Counted from the first letter of the stretch, positions 13,263 to 24,494 are shown. The stretch is 64,000 nt of DNA from Incurvaria masculella (GCA_946894095.1 OX335641.1:5288501-5352500), one strand, 5' to 3'. Notes: a model not told the origin generated them from the sequence alone. Numbers and translations are program-made.

Positions 13263-13355
13263 TCATTTATTATAAGTTTCCTGATATTTATGCAGATCCA
13301 CGAATCCTCATAATGAATTTGCCCTTGTCTAATTTTGAAAATCTCCTTGTTGCAG

Positions 13356-13784
13356 GTCAAAATCTGGTTCCAAAACCGAAGAACTAAGTGGAAGAAGAAG
13401 GATAACGTATCCAATGCGGAGGTAGCAGAATTGAAGACACAGAACAAGAATCAGCCATTGGAGGAAAAGAAAGCGGAAGTGGTGGATCCGAAGCATGAAG
13501 ACTCCAGTATTATCGACATGTCTGCTAAAAGGGAAAAGATCGTCGCCAAATCCATGCCTAAACTTATCAAACAAGTAACTCAGACGCTAAAGAAGGCTGA
13601 GAAGGGGGTGGTTTTAGGAGAAGATGCTAACGACGTTGAGAATAAGATAACGATAACGAAGATAACCAATAAATTGGCGGGCACCGAGTTAGCAGCGGAG
13701 CTGTCAGTAAAAAGTTTTAGCGTTGACGAGATGATAGAACTGAAATTTGACAGTGAGAGCCTGCGGGACAACGTCGAGATGTAG
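13356..13784 (+). CDS. NK7.1: NK-class homeobox protein, NK7.1-like, last coding exon
   Basis: The exon encodes the C-terminal part of a homeodomain transcription factor. A polypyrimidine-like stretch and TTGCAG precede 13356, so the exon starts with a Val codon giving VKIWFQNRRTKWKKKD. This is homeodomain residues 45-60, the recognition helix with Gln50 and Asn51, and the intron lies at the classic 44/45 position. The next residues, NVSNAEVAEL, resemble the extension after the NK7.1 homeodomain. A tail of 126 residues follows in all. It is rich in Lys, Glu and Asp, with no recognised domain, and ends at TAG (13782-13784). An in-frame ATG lies upstream at 13335, but it is on the intron side of the splice site and is not a start. 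Known biology: NK-class factors bind TAAT-type sites in the nucleus. The homeobox class is certain. The NK7.1 assignment rests on the tail of the homeodomain and on the NK6 neighbour, with NK1/slouch the main alternative. Confidence 0.85.
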   Translation, partial: VKIWFQNRRTKWKKKDNVSNAEVAELKTQNKNQPLEEKKAEVVDPKHEDSSIIDMSAKREKIVAKSMPKLIKQVTQTLKKAEKGVVLGEDANDVENKITITKITNKLAGTELAAELSVKSFSVDEMIELKFDSESLRDNVEM

Positions 13785-14060
13785 AAGTCGTTAAAGAGGA
13801 ATAGGCTTGTGTAGATAATTTGTTGCAATATAAGATTTTAAATTTTGAGTGAACATTTGATGATAAACGCCAAAAAATACATAGAAATTACTTTAAAAGC
13901 TATTTTTATTAACTTCTGTAACCGTAACCCGTAACCTGAGATTTTTTTTAATCAAGAAGACTAGACATTTTAAATAAATTTAGTCTAAACTAGCCCTTTA
14001 TTATGTAAGATTTAGGAATTAACATATCGTGTGTTCAAACAAAAATAAATTGTAGTCATA
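13785..14060 (+). other. Probable 3' UTR with polyadenylation signals
   Basis: Downstream of the TAG, AATAAA hexamers occur at 13973-13978 and 14044-14049. Either could end the NK7.1-like transcript. The stretch is AT-rich and non-coding. The exact cleavage site cannot be read from sequence. Confidence 0.5.
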
Positions 14061-15790
14061 ATATTATGATAGAGATTCCTTTTAAGCTCCTACATCCACA
14101 TCATTTGTTTAATGATTGTAAACGGTTATAAATAGGCAGTTATCTTATTTGGTAAAGATAATGATATTCTATATATAGCTTTTTACTTATCATATTCTGA
14201 AAATTTCTACTTTCAGCTATATTATCATCCTAAGTTAGGTGCACATTTTAAAGATTATATTCTCTTATGCATACATGTAATCAATAGAGCTTCACTGACG
14301 CTTTATGGATGATACTTATTATTTGCAAACCCAGCCAAATCAATTTCTGCTTTAAACGTTGTATGTGAATTTTTGTATGTGACCAATATTTTTTTTAAAC
14401 GTTACGTAACGTACATTTTGTGCAATGTTTTTTTTTTCAATACAAAAGTTCTGACTGGAACTGTTTAAAGCACTTTTACCATAGCACAGGTGACCTTATA
14501 ATTACTGTAGAAAGAAATTTAAAAAGTTTCATATTTGTAACGCCCATCGTTCATGTTAATCACCCCATGAACCACCCGAAACCCACAGATTTATCAACTA
14601 TATTAAAGGACTATTTTTGATATATTGAACGCTTTGTTTTAAACTGAGGTACCCGCTTGGGTCAATGTCGTTTCGGACTGATGTCTGGCTAAACCTAATA
14701 TTTTATGTTATATGATTTCCTAATAGAAACTTCCCCCCCCCCCTTTTTCACCCTCTTTGAGTTTAATTTTCGCCTCAGAAGGTCTATCTATATCAAATTC
14801 CATCAAAATCGGTTCAGCGGCTTAGGCGTGACAGCGTAACAGACGGAACGGACGGATTTTCGCATTATATATATTATATATTAGTATGGATTAAATAAAG
14901 TGGTAAAGTGTAAATGCAGCCGATGCGCTGGGACGGTGAAGACGGGTTTGAGGGAGGGCAGAAGTTGTCGATATGGGACAATGCAACGCCCTGTTAGGTG
15001 TTTTCACACTGTGCCGACAAATTTAAAGGAGCTTATCTTTTATTAATCAACAACTCGATAAATGCGGTTTTAAGTATATTTTTTTCCTTGTACCACAAAT
15101 GAGCTCGGGGATCTACGGTCTCCGGGTGAATAATAGATTTATTAACACTTTATATCATGGAAGGGACAAGATTAATTTATTAAAATCTAGAAAATGTGTG
15201 TAGTAACCAGCCGTTAGCTATACGATCAGTGAGTAACCGGAGTTAACTGCCGCTTAACCGAATTTAAGAGGACGCTTAAAAATAAGTTTTATTGTATTCT
15301 TTTTTTTTAAATGCAATATTTCGTATAGCAATAGTTCGGCGCAAAATAACTTCAATATTTTGTATTCGGGTGATATTTTCCTACACGCACTATATGAAGC
15401 AGTTTAGTAGCTTCATTTTTGCTCGAAGGAAGCACTGAATGTTATTAAAACTCTTTATTAGCGTCAGTATTTTGGTTTAAAATGCATCTAGGCAGTGAAT
15501 AGCCGAGTGGTAAATGATTTCAACACTGGAAAAAATCTTTATTTCAAACTTTAAACAATATCCATATCTAGCCGAAAAGTTGCCGAATAAAAATATGCCA
15601 CCTATTTGTATAAACTACATTTATCTGACCTAAGGTTACAATTACTTTTATTATATCTTTCATCACGCCAGATCAAAAGCAGTATTAATAACGTAATAAT
15701 ACATAATACAGCAGATTCAGTTCACTGAGATAAGTAATACGGTAGATTGAGTTTATTAAGAGAACCTCCGTGATTGATATAACCATTGTG
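14061..15790. other. Intergenic DNA, mostly featureless
   Basis: No gene was recognised. The stretch contains one interspersed-repeat tail (14756-14890), a run of eleven C (14733-14743) and simple AT-rich sequence. Confidence 0.5.
14756..14890 (+). repeat. Interspersed repeat tail ending in TTAGTATGGAT
   Basis: The segment contains ATCAAAATCGGTTCAGC, then an ACAGACGGAACGGACGG run, then an ATATAT tract closing with TTAGTATGGAT. This order is typical of a common insect retroelement or SINE tail. Its 5' part is missing or too diverged to see. Orientation is inferred from the AT-rich end. Confidence 0.6.
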
Positions 15791-15955
15791 ACTTAAGGCC
15801 TTTTCCCCCGCCTGCTGATTAGCTTAATCGCCACATTTTAAGGGCCTTTTTTAGCAGCTTGTAATACACCAGTACAAGATATGCACTCCAGTAATAAAGG
15901 CCCTTTAAGTGCTGATTAAAATAATTCAGCACTTGGTGAATACCAGGCTAAGTAA
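15791..15955 (+). repeat. 165-bp interspersed repeat, copy 1
   Basis: This block matches 62831-62992 in reverse complement. Shared strings include ACTTAAGGCCTTTT, GCTGATTAGCTTAAT, TTAGCAGCTTG, CCAGTACAA and CAGGCTWAGT. Several short AAGGCC- and GCTGATTA-type motifs recur inside. It is non-coding, with no clear terminal inverted repeats, so a SINE or a MITE are both possible. Confidence 0.7.
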
Positions 15956-18217
15956 TACAAAACCGATTCAAATATGTACTGCAGATTGCCTAACGGTAAT
16001 TCGAGAATTGATTTATTGAGTCTATGTGTTTTCTTACTATTTATTCACAAAGGAGAATTATTTGGGTGTTAGAGCTTGTAAGCAATGAAATGTGTTCAGT
16101 TCAAAAAGTATAAGCGCAATATAAGTCCCTTTGTATTAACGACTAATTTAAGAGAAAATAGTAGAATCGTTTTATATTGTAACAGAAAAGTATTATCGAC
16201 ATTTAAAAATACATTTTTCTTTTAATTCGATTGTAAATTATGGCGGTACTCATAAAACTGTTTTGGACCTGAATACATTTTATCTCCTTACCACCTCAAA
16301 AGGATGCAAATGGTATACAAAATGTAAGACTGCATGTGACAGCTTTTAGACTAACGTGTAATCTGTAGCTAGTAGCGGAGTTCGATTGTGTCAAATGCCA
16401 TATTAATAATAAAATAGTTTTCGATAAGCTATGGTTTTATTTTGAAAAGTCGCACGAGGATCAAAATTAAAAAAATAATCATATAGATGACCGCTGTATG
16501 ACAGGGTTTTTTTGGTAAAACCCCCTTTCATTGGTACATGCCTAGATAGTACACATAACGATGTTAGCAAGCATAGATCTAAATATATTTTCATAACTCT
16601 AACTAAACTAAATGTAGCCCTAATTACATCTATTGCTAAATACAAGTTCGGCTTTAGGCACATCCTTTACCAGCTCTGGATTTCTTAGGACTATAACCAA
16701 GACGACTTCCATATACTGCCAGACACATAGAAAGTTTAGTAAGAATTACAAAACACTAAAAACCAGCAACGAAGCCTTGATTCTTAGTGTACTCACGGGA
16801 AAAAGTTTTCCCAAGAAAAACAACTCGTTTAAAAGGACTATTAAATCGGCAGTGGAAGGTACTGACATCCAAATTGCGGCTAAATAAATGTCTCATTTTG
16901 CGGTTAAAGTATAAAGATATGCTTATCATCATTATAATAATCAATATTTGTTATAACTTGGTCAGTGCAAAATTCTAAAACCCTTTAACATATGAATATA
17001 CAACTTCAAACGATTAAACGCAATAAGTATTTTTAATTGTTCTTTCTCAGTCTGTGAAAACATCCGTTTTTCAATTAAATACCTCCAAAACTAACACATG
17101 TTAAGGGCCTGATACTAGCCAAATCGCAAAGTTAGATGAGGCACCCCAAGTTAACTAACTAAGTCTGACGATTATAAGTGTCATTCTTACAATATATGAT
17201 TCCTTGTCTAGGAATTGAATTATTTTCGTTAATGTATGTTTCCTTTTTCTATACAAAATACATTGCGGAAACGGTATCCATTTCCGAACTTTTTTGACTA
17301 AATGTAGAAATCTAAAAGCAAATGGAATTTTTTGTTTATGCATATATGCTGTTTTTGCTTATATCTAGAAATCGAATTACTTTCAGATTTCTAATGAGAA
17401 AAATCAACTTTTTTATTTTTATTATTATTTAAATAAATGATTGAATAAAAAAATATTAACAATCCATTATCAGTCTGGAGTTCTATTTGGATTTGCTGAA
17501 GCGTTTCACTACATATTATTACATTTGTTATAAAGTGCATTTGTATGGCGCGAGTAGTTGGCTAGTCCTAGCGCCTTAATGAAACCGATTGAACTAGTTT
17601 CTAGTCTAGACTCTAATGAATCCGTCTAATGTGCTATATTTTGAGGGAGTCCAAAGTTGCACATACATTTTCAAAGGGTGCTCTTACAGTGACGCCGCTA
17701 ACTTGGCGGGGGCAATGCCGTGCCTCCCAATATCCATTGGGAATCAGCTGAATCGTTTAGCTCCAATTTTTTTATGCTCTCACAATCATGAACTTTAACG
17801 TCAGGGAACTAAATCTATGTTTGATCGATCAATCATTGGAGCTTGATACATTATATTGATACCAATACAGACATCACGATCGGATTGTTTTCGACGTACT
17901 AAAGGAACACAACTCCAAATTGACGGGTATGAAAATATGACCTCTATTGATATAAGGTTATGGTATACAATTATTAGAAGCTAATTGATAAAGTAACGTT
18001 TACAGCGTGATTAAATGAATTGTTGCAATTCATCGCATCAATTACTGCTAATTGACTACGAGTGAATGGTTCAGTGTGCAGGCAGCATCATCTGATATTG
18101 TTTTTGGTCCGTTCCAACACAATGGTAGATTTGGATGTAGTTAAATCGATTTTGTTTGAGTTTTAATGAATCTGTCGTGTTTGAATAGTAAGTTTAAACG
18201 TTTTTAATGAGATTTTG
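15956..18217. other. Intergenic DNA, nothing recognised
   Basis: AT-rich sequence with only short chance ORFs. No repeat family from the rest of the window was recognised here. Confidence 0.5.
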
Positions 18218-18510
18218 TATGTAACTGGACATGGATGGCTAACTAGGTGCCATACCCTGGTAAGGTCCGGACCTTCCTTATATTGCTCGGCTACATTGAA
18301 CTGGATGGAAAACACTGACAATTTTCATTGCCGCTTCGACCATCGTTAATTCAATGTGATGGTACAAACCCGGGCGGGATTAACCCTAACACCTAGTAAG
18401 TAAGGACTGGGACCTACAGCACAGAATAACTAATAGTGCCTACAGTTTTACATGTAATCCGAACCACGGCCGGTCTCAACGGTTGAAATGGTTACACATC
18501 AGAACCCAAG
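18218..18510 (-). repeat. 5S/tRNA-like SINE, 3' part, split by an insertion
   Basis: The SINE reads right to left. Its tail is at 18218 (ATGTAACTGGACATGGATGG), and the body includes AACTGGATGGAAAACACTGA and ATCCGAACCACGG (reverse of the B-box-like motif). The match stops at 18510 and the missing 5' head resumes at about 20825, with the string GAACCCAAG at both break points. The body differs from the 23.4 and 47.6 kb copies at many sites, so this is an older copy. Confidence 0.8.
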
Positions 18511-19259
18511 TAACAATTTTTGCGGATAGAGGTTCTGGAACTTGCCAATTGGCATTAAATAGGTTATATAATAGCATGTCACTTACCATGTAGTAAATTT
18601 CAAGCATCATTTGTTGCCAAAAGGTTTTAGAACCTAAAGGTTCTAATAATTAGCCACGACAACCTCCTGATGACTTAAGTTCAAGACCAAAAAAGGCACT
18701 TGCCTGATGGCCCTATTAAGGTTATATTTAAGCCACTTTTTAGCACTGTGGTGTCATTTCATGACCATTTAGAGACCATTTGGCTTTTGACATGCTTATT
18801 TGAGACCAATAAGCTCTAACAACCAGAAAGCACTTTTAAAGACCATTGTGTGGCTTTTTGGCAAAAAGGCAGAACCCGTCAGAACCTATTTCGGACTATT
18901 TGGCCCGATTCGTTGCTGTTTGGCCATTATTAAGTCAAAATGGTTTGCGCGAAGACCAACTAGTTTTTTTTTGTGGTTTCATCGAGTACCAACGACTATG
19001 TGTATATCAATGAGTTTCGATTCACTAGATAGATAGGCTATCTATTATGATGAGTGAAATGCATTCTCAACTGGAATACATCAGGTTTCTATTTCCAGGT
19101 AAAATCAATTATTATGTCAACTTTGAAAATAACCTGTGGAAAATTTAAGAAAAAGGCGAAGCGAAATATTATTTGGAATCTAAACATAATTAGTTCAGTT
19201 TTACACTTTTTAAGCAATTTCAGCTTGCTTTACAGAGGGTACCTGAGAATAAACTACTT

Positions 19260-19345
19260 CATTGCCTTTTTTATGTAACTGGAAATAGATGGCTATACCA
19301 CATTCATGGTACCAACCCAACACATCGCATTCTGGAATAAATAGA
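19260..19345 (-). repeat. Small diverged SINE-tail fragment
   Basis: TTTTTTATGTAACTGGAAATAG followed by GATGGCTATACCACA resembles the 3' tail of the 5S/tRNA-like SINE. The middle is largely lost. It lies inside the 2.3-kb inserted element. Confidence 0.45.
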
Positions 19346-19424
19346 CCTAAGACCTGCCTTTATATTTCATCTTTTCATCAAATGCGCTTGTATCAGCCTG
19401 GGCAGTCTTAACCTTTGAAGAGGG

Positions 19425-19480
19425 GACATACCACGATTTAAATCATCTAACTTATTTAATGATTTAAATCGTGGTATGTC
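19425..19480. repeat. Perfect 22-bp hairpin inside the inserted element
   Basis: The left arm 19425-19446 begins GACATACCACGATTTAAATC, and its exact reverse complement lies at 19459-19480. The loop is 12 bases. Perfect pairing suggests a recent origin or selection, but no function is evident. Confidence 0.85.
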
Positions 19481-19589
19481 GGCGAAATTAACTTTTATGA
19501 ATTGGAAATAGCCTATGACTAAAAGGCTTGTACTACAGTATAGGAAAACCATACTTTATTGGCGATGGATCGTGCGTAATATTTTATCA

Positions 19590-19660
19590 GGAAGGCGGAT
19601 AACCTAGTGGTTAGCCTCTTATGCGAGCTTGAGCGAGAGGGTCGAAACTGAAATACTAAA
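19590..19660 (+). repeat. tRNA-like SINE head fragment
   Basis: The string AACCTAGTGGTTAGC resembles a tRNA A box, and GAGGGTCGAAACTGA, about 30 bases on, resembles a B box (GGTTCRANNCC). The spacing is like that of a tRNA-derived SINE promoter. The cloverleaf was not confirmed, so this is not called a tRNA gene. Confidence 0.35.
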
Positions 19661-20824
19661 ACAGCCAACAATCATTCCGATCGCAATGCTGCTATGTAGA
19701 ATTTCTTAAATCGCTGGTCGGATACAACTTACATAATTTTACAATAGTTGTAAGTGTGCACATTTGGCAAACGCGCATGCTTATTGGCCTTAAATAGGCC
19801 TCTGGGTTGATAAGCAATGGCTTATTCAAAACCAACTGGCCACTATAAATGCTAACTGGCCACAAAAGATGCCAACTTGGCTTGAAATGGCAATACTGTA
19901 ACAAAACCAGCATGCATGATGGTCAAGAGGCCATATTTAAGAATTTTTCGTAGCCTATTGGTTATCTTGATCATCCGCCATTTTTCAATTGTGAATTTGG
20001 TATTTAAAATCATTTTAATTAAATAATAAATTGTTAATAATTTTATTCCGTTATTGTATTTGACTTGAACGGCTCGAGTTGCACATTTTCATGTGTAATA
20101 CTTATAAGTTTAGAAATTTTTGTTATTTTCGAAACTATATTTTTTTTATTAAATATTAATAATCTAGTGGGCGCACTTGTTCATAATGCATATAATATAG
20201 CATTTCATCGACAAACTTGGCTTCCCAGACAAACTTACGCGTATGTGTCCACAACTAGCTATGTTTTACTTACGCCTTGCCACCATGTAACAACCAAGCT
20301 TGTATAAGTATGCCTTGTGAACAAGTTAGCGGCCATCGATGGTTGCAACAACCAAAAATACGTGCTAAACGAATTGCTTTCGTGCCGTCGTCGGGTTCTA
20401 GCAAAAAAAGATACCCGGTAATAGCAATAAAATGGTTTTTATTTTGTCATAAAGAAGCATTCAAGAGCTCCTACATGCCAAACAGATGGCTAACAGGCAC
20501 ATTTTTAGCCCGCGCGGAAGCCAATTGGTCATATCTTAGCCCGCACCGGGACTGACAGAACCACGCGCTTACTAATAGGCCATATTTTAGCCCTCGTCGT
20601 GAATATTTACTTGTTAACAGGTCAGGGCTAAATAGTCATTAGGAGGTTGTAAGGAGGTTGTCGTGGCTGGGCCCTTTTGGTCACCAGGACCTATCCAGGA
20701 GGTTGTTTATACCAATATATGCGCTCGTTTGTGCTAATAGGTTCTGAGGTATTGAAGTCTTAAATAGCTCCTAGGGCCTTTTTATTGCCAATTCAGAACC
20801 AAAATTGCTGCTTGGGAACCCAAG

Positions 20825-20882
20825 AGAGGTGCTTACACAGCTTATCGAATCGCAAGACGTCGCACCACTGGGCTACCGAGGC
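20825..20882 (-). repeat. 5' head of the split 5S/tRNA-like SINE
   Basis: GTGCTTACACAG through CGTCGCACCACTGGGCTACC and GAGGC matches the head of the SINE copies at 23.8 and 48.0 kb. Read on the minus strand it starts at the A-box-like region. It continues the copy interrupted at 18510. Confidence 0.75.
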
Positions 20883-21489
20883 GTGCGTAACATTCTTTGA
20901 TTAAATTTAAGGAGAAACTTAACATTTCATTTGCATGCTAAATATAAAAAAAAAAAAATCGTAAGCACTGACATACACACACATACATACGTATGTACAA
21001 TGCGATTCAAATAATAATAGGATGGGACCACCGCCATTTTGAATGTCAAACTGCTAAAACCCTCACTTCACTTCAGAAATTTCAGTATGGATTGCAAAAA
21101 TAGTTTCTACAAAAAATATTTGGAAAACATATTTTATTTGAACTAAATATTGATTTTAAGAACAGATATTAAAAGAACACTTAACAACGCGATAACGAAC
21201 AAAATTAAGTAATAAAATAAGGTTGTAATCATTAAAAAAATCATAAAATAAGGACATAATACATGCACTTTCGAGGACACCCGACACAAACTATCAATAA
21301 ACATAATTAATACACAGAAAAGAAACAAACACAGATAGCAAAAAAAATCGCCTCCCTACTCGTTTACTGTATAGTCTGCGACAGGCACTCAATGTAATCC
21401 TATCCAGATCTATTCATGAAAGCGAAAACGAGTTAGTCACAGATGAAAGTGAGACGCTTTCGCCCGACGTCATCAAACATCAAATGTTA

Positions 21490-21600
21490 TGTGAATATAC
21501 TTTTTCGTACTAAGCAGGTACGTCGCTCATTCCAAGGAATGTGACATGTATATGTGTGCATAATCGAGCGTGAAGCAAGGGAGACATTAATTAAAGCAAG
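21490..21600 (+). repeat. Interspersed repeat with TATACTTTTTCGTACTAAGC start, copy 1
   Basis: The strings TATACTTTTTCGTACTAAGC, ACGTCGCTCATTCCAAGGAA and ATAATCGA..GTGAAGCAAGG match a second copy at 40.90-41.03 kb in the same order and orientation. It is non-coding. The family is unclassified. Confidence 0.7.
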
Positions 21601-21729
21601 AGCCCTGTAAAATGAATTACTTTAGGATAGGAATAAATTGCAAGTTTGAACCCGAACCAGGAAAATTTCGTCTACTAATTTTAGTTTTTTTTTTAATATT
21701 AATGTATATATAAATATATATATATGTAT

Positions 21730-21954
21730 ACTTCTAACCTATTACATAAAAAGGTAAGGTTTGTTTGTTTGTTGATAATATTTGGAACTACAGAACCGAT
21801 TTTAAAAAATATTTCACCAATGGACAGTTATATTATCCGTGTCTAACATAGGCTACATTTTATTTTAGGCTTATACATTTTTATAAACAGAGTCGAAAAA
21901 ACTGTTCACAACATCGGCGTACACTGCTGAGTGGAGCCGGGTACTGCAGCTAGT
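21730..21954 (+). mobile_element. Helitron-like non-autonomous element, 3' end visible
   Basis: The segment begins near TTCTAACCTATTACATAAAA and ends GGAGCCGGGTACTGCAGCTAGT, with CTAG at 21950-21953. A short GC-rich hairpin region just before a CTAG end and no inverted termini is the known Helitron pattern, and similar AGCTAGT ends are common in Lepidoptera. No Rep/helicase is present. The 5' border is approximate. Confidence 0.45.
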
Positions 21955-22509
21955 AATCTATAATTATATATATATATAAAATTATAAATATAGAGAGATC
22001 TAACAAATTCGTTCATAATTTTTAAGTTTTCAAAATTCAAGTTTTTAATGAGACACCTTTATTAATTTCCATTCGTGAATAACTTGATTACTTCAATTGT
22101 ATGGTACATTCCCACAACATTACACAAGCAGATATTTTCAATATATACCATTCTCGAATAAGTATATATTATTTTCTAAGAAATGCATGTGGATATTATG
22201 TATTGTGCTACCATCTAGTAAACATTCGGCAAATCAAATCCTCCAAAGATATACTAGTTTAGCCACCACCGCATAGATGGCCAGAGTTGTAGCTGTATCG
22301 CGCCATCTATTTGTCCACAGTTGCACTAAAGTGATTCACAGCATTGTAATTTAGAAAACAGAGTATGTATGTATACTTCCTATTCGACAATAGATGGCGC
22401 ACTAACATTACCATCTCGAAACACACGCTAGTTCTTCAACTAAGGCTAGATGGCGACAATATCTCAAATGTTCTCTATAAATTTTACAAAACATCTCCGG
22501 AATCCTTAC

Positions 22510-22613
22510 ATTTTTTTTTATGTGACTGGACATGGATGGCTAATACCACAAGTTCTGTCATGGTATTAGCCCAACACACCACATGGGAACTAGGTGCCAT
22601 GCCAAGACCTTTC
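22510..22613 (-). repeat. 3' fragment of the 5S/tRNA-like SINE
   Basis: A T-run followed by ATGTGACTGGACATGGATGG up to GGTGCCATGCCAAGACCTTT is nearly identical to the tail third of the 23.4-kb copy. It breaks off after CCTT, so it is a 5'-truncated insertion. The close match suggests that it is relatively young. Confidence 0.85.
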
Positions 22614-23270
22614 ATAAGTACATATATTATTGCAAGCGCAAGAGGAAATTGAGTGAGCAAAATTATGCGGACCGCATTTTGTAAAATGTTTAAAAATCTT
22701 GTATACTATGATTCTGGATGTCGCCGAAATGTTTGATACTTTGGAACCATTTAATTATTGTTTTAGTTCTACATCATATTCTCCATAAATGTGTAATTTA
22801 ATATGCATATGTACGAGCAGCATGCACAGTAATCGAACAAGCTGTAACTTATTTTCAATGCTTGTAAAAAAATATTTACAATTTGTTGGAATTTTGTCAG
22901 ATGGATTCTTTTAAAATAATTTTGTCTTATTAATATTATACCATTTGGACCTACTTCTCAACATATCGGCTTCATATTTAATTTATTAAAAATACTTTTC
23001 AGTCAAAACAAAAATATTGGTGACTTTTTTTTTGTACAGTATTTAAAGTTTTTCTTAAGATTTTTTTTTTCATAGACCATCTTTATTTTTAATTCTACCT
23101 TTTATAACTATAAAACTATAATTTATAATTAACTAGTTATAAGTATAATCATAAGAAAAAAATGGGTATTGTCACTCAGCCTAGTTTTCACCAAGTCTAT
23201 TTTAATCGAAACGCCATAAGGGCCATTATTACGAAAGGTTCCGTGTTTTAGATCCAGCGGAGCGGTATAA

Positions 23271-23352
23271 GGAAGGTTCCCATGTGGTGTGTTCGACTAA
23301 TATCTCACGGTCAGTTTGGTGTAAGCCATCCATGTCCAGTTATGTAAAAAAA
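23271..23352 (+). repeat. Diverged 3' fragment of the 5S/tRNA-like SINE
   Basis: It reads GGAAGGTTCCCATGTGGTGT and later GCCATCCATGTCCAGTTATG, then an A-run, which is the SINE 3' end in plus orientation. It lacks the 5' two thirds. It lies about 70 bases from the full copy in the opposite orientation. Confidence 0.75.
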
Positions 23353-23416
23353 AGTATTTATAATTTACAATTTTCATATATAATTTCATAGGTTTTTTTT
23401 TTTTTTACTTTATATA

Positions 23417-23797
23417 TTTTTTTTTTATGTGACTGGACATGGATGGCTAATACCACAAGTTCTGTCATGGTATTAGCCCAACACACCACATGGGAACTAG
23501 GTGCCATGCCAGGACCTTCCTTATATTGCACGGCTACATTGAACTGGATGGAAAACACGGACAATTTTCATTGCCGCTTCGACCATCGTTCATCCAATGC
23601 GATGGTACCAACCCGGGCGGGATAAACCCTACCACCTAGTTAGTAAGGAAGGGGACCTACAGCGTAACGTGGAATCCGAACCACGGCCAGCCTCTCTCAA
23701 CGGTCTAATGGTCACCCATCCAAGACCAGACCGGACCCAGCGTTGCTTAACTTCGGAGAGCGATCGCCGAAGTGTCGCGCCACTGGGCCACTGAGGC
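23417..23797 (-). repeat. Full-length SINE with 5S-rRNA-like and tRNA-like parts
   Basis: On the minus strand the element starts with GCCTCAGTGGCCCAGTGG (A-box-like, 23780-23790 core). It continues into a 5S-rRNA-like segment (23711-23765) containing CGAAGTTAAGCAACG and CTTGGATGGGTGACC, the equivalents of the internal promoter region of 5S rRNA. It then has a B-box-like GGTTCGGATTCC (23671-23682), an unrelated body of about 230 bases, and an A-rich tail (T-run at 23417-23426 on the plus strand). Such an element would be transcribed by RNA polymerase III and moved by a partner LINE. It encodes no protein. It is closely related to the 47.6-kb copy. Confidence 0.85.
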
Positions 23798-24494
23798 CCA
23801 AATTACAAAATGTATACCAATTTCATTTTATGCGTATGGTTTGATTGCGTTCAATTTCGTATTGAGCAATGTTTTGGAATCTTCAATGATTCCATATGCA
23901 AAGTAAAATTAGGTTTTCCCATAGATTATTTAAGGCCTAGTTTTCTATGCAGAATAGAGATAGGTTAGGAAAATAAAAAAAAATTAAACATATTTATGAT
24001 TCAAGCTTTAAATTAAGCAAATTTAAGTTCAGCAATGACAAAATGCTCATGCATTTTTAGTAACCGTTAAGTTTATCCTTACATAGAAACATAATGCCTC
24101 AAGCCATGATATTTTCCTTCTACGAAAGCATAATACGAAAACAAATCATCACAATAACATTACTGAAACAACATGAGCGGTATAATCAACGAATCTGATC
24201 ACTTGATCAGCGATTCTGTTTGAAGGCTGATTTCTAAATCAAAGGCCGCCATATTGTGCTTGCTATCAAAACACGGGGAAAGCCATGAAGCGAGTACAAC
24301 GCTGGGGTACGAAGCATCTTTTAAATGTATCAATCAATGTCACACATTTCAAAATCAATGTGTCTCCCTCGTTTACTTTGGGAAATTTAAATGAATGCAA
24401 GCAATTTTTTTTTGTTTTTATTAAACGAATTTGTTTAATTGATGTTAAAGAAACGCAAAGCGGTTAGGCTGACGGTGGGCAAGCGGACGGCGCT

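Larger units (their letters stand above)
1..13355 (+). other. Probable intron of the NK7.1-like homeobox gene
   Basis: The exon starting at 13356 opens inside a homeodomain, so the rest of that domain must lie on an earlier exon. No sequence encoding homeodomain helices 1 and 2 was recognised between 1 and 13355, so this stretch is read as intron, with the upstream exon off the left edge. It is AT-rich and holds repeat copies (listed separately) plus GC-richer islands near 2.44-2.62, 6.29-6.60 and 11.26-11.54 kb. Otherwise nothing was recognised in 1-2435, 4000-7190, 7725-9080 or 12711-13340. A small unannotated exon could have been missed. Confidence 0.6.
18505..20816. mobile_element. 2.3-kb inverted-repeat element inserted in a SINE
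   Basis: The left end reads CCCAAGTAACAATTTTTGC. The right end, in reverse complement, reads CCCAAGCAGCAATTTTGG, followed on both sides by GGTTCTG and a related TTGGCA block. Further in, AGCCACGACAACCTCCTGATGACT (left, 18653-18675, given here as a motif description) recurs inverted near 20633-20668. GAACCCAAG is found at both junctions with the split SINE (18502-18510 and 20816-20824). It may be the target duplication, but it partly overlaps the inverted repeat, so the exact edge is uncertain. There is no transposase or other domain inside. Many short motifs (GGCC, AGACCATTTGG, TTTAGCCCG) recur in the interior. Confidence 0.65.

Noticed and set aside
13335..13355. In-frame ATG just before the NK7.1-like exon as a start codon
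   Set aside because: It lies on the intron side of a good TTGCAG acceptor, and a start here would leave the homeodomain without helices 1 and 2.
22365..23794. ORFs containing MANTTSSVMVLAQHTTWELG
   Set aside because: They are chance frames through copies of the non-coding SINE, also found in the 47.6-kb copy.
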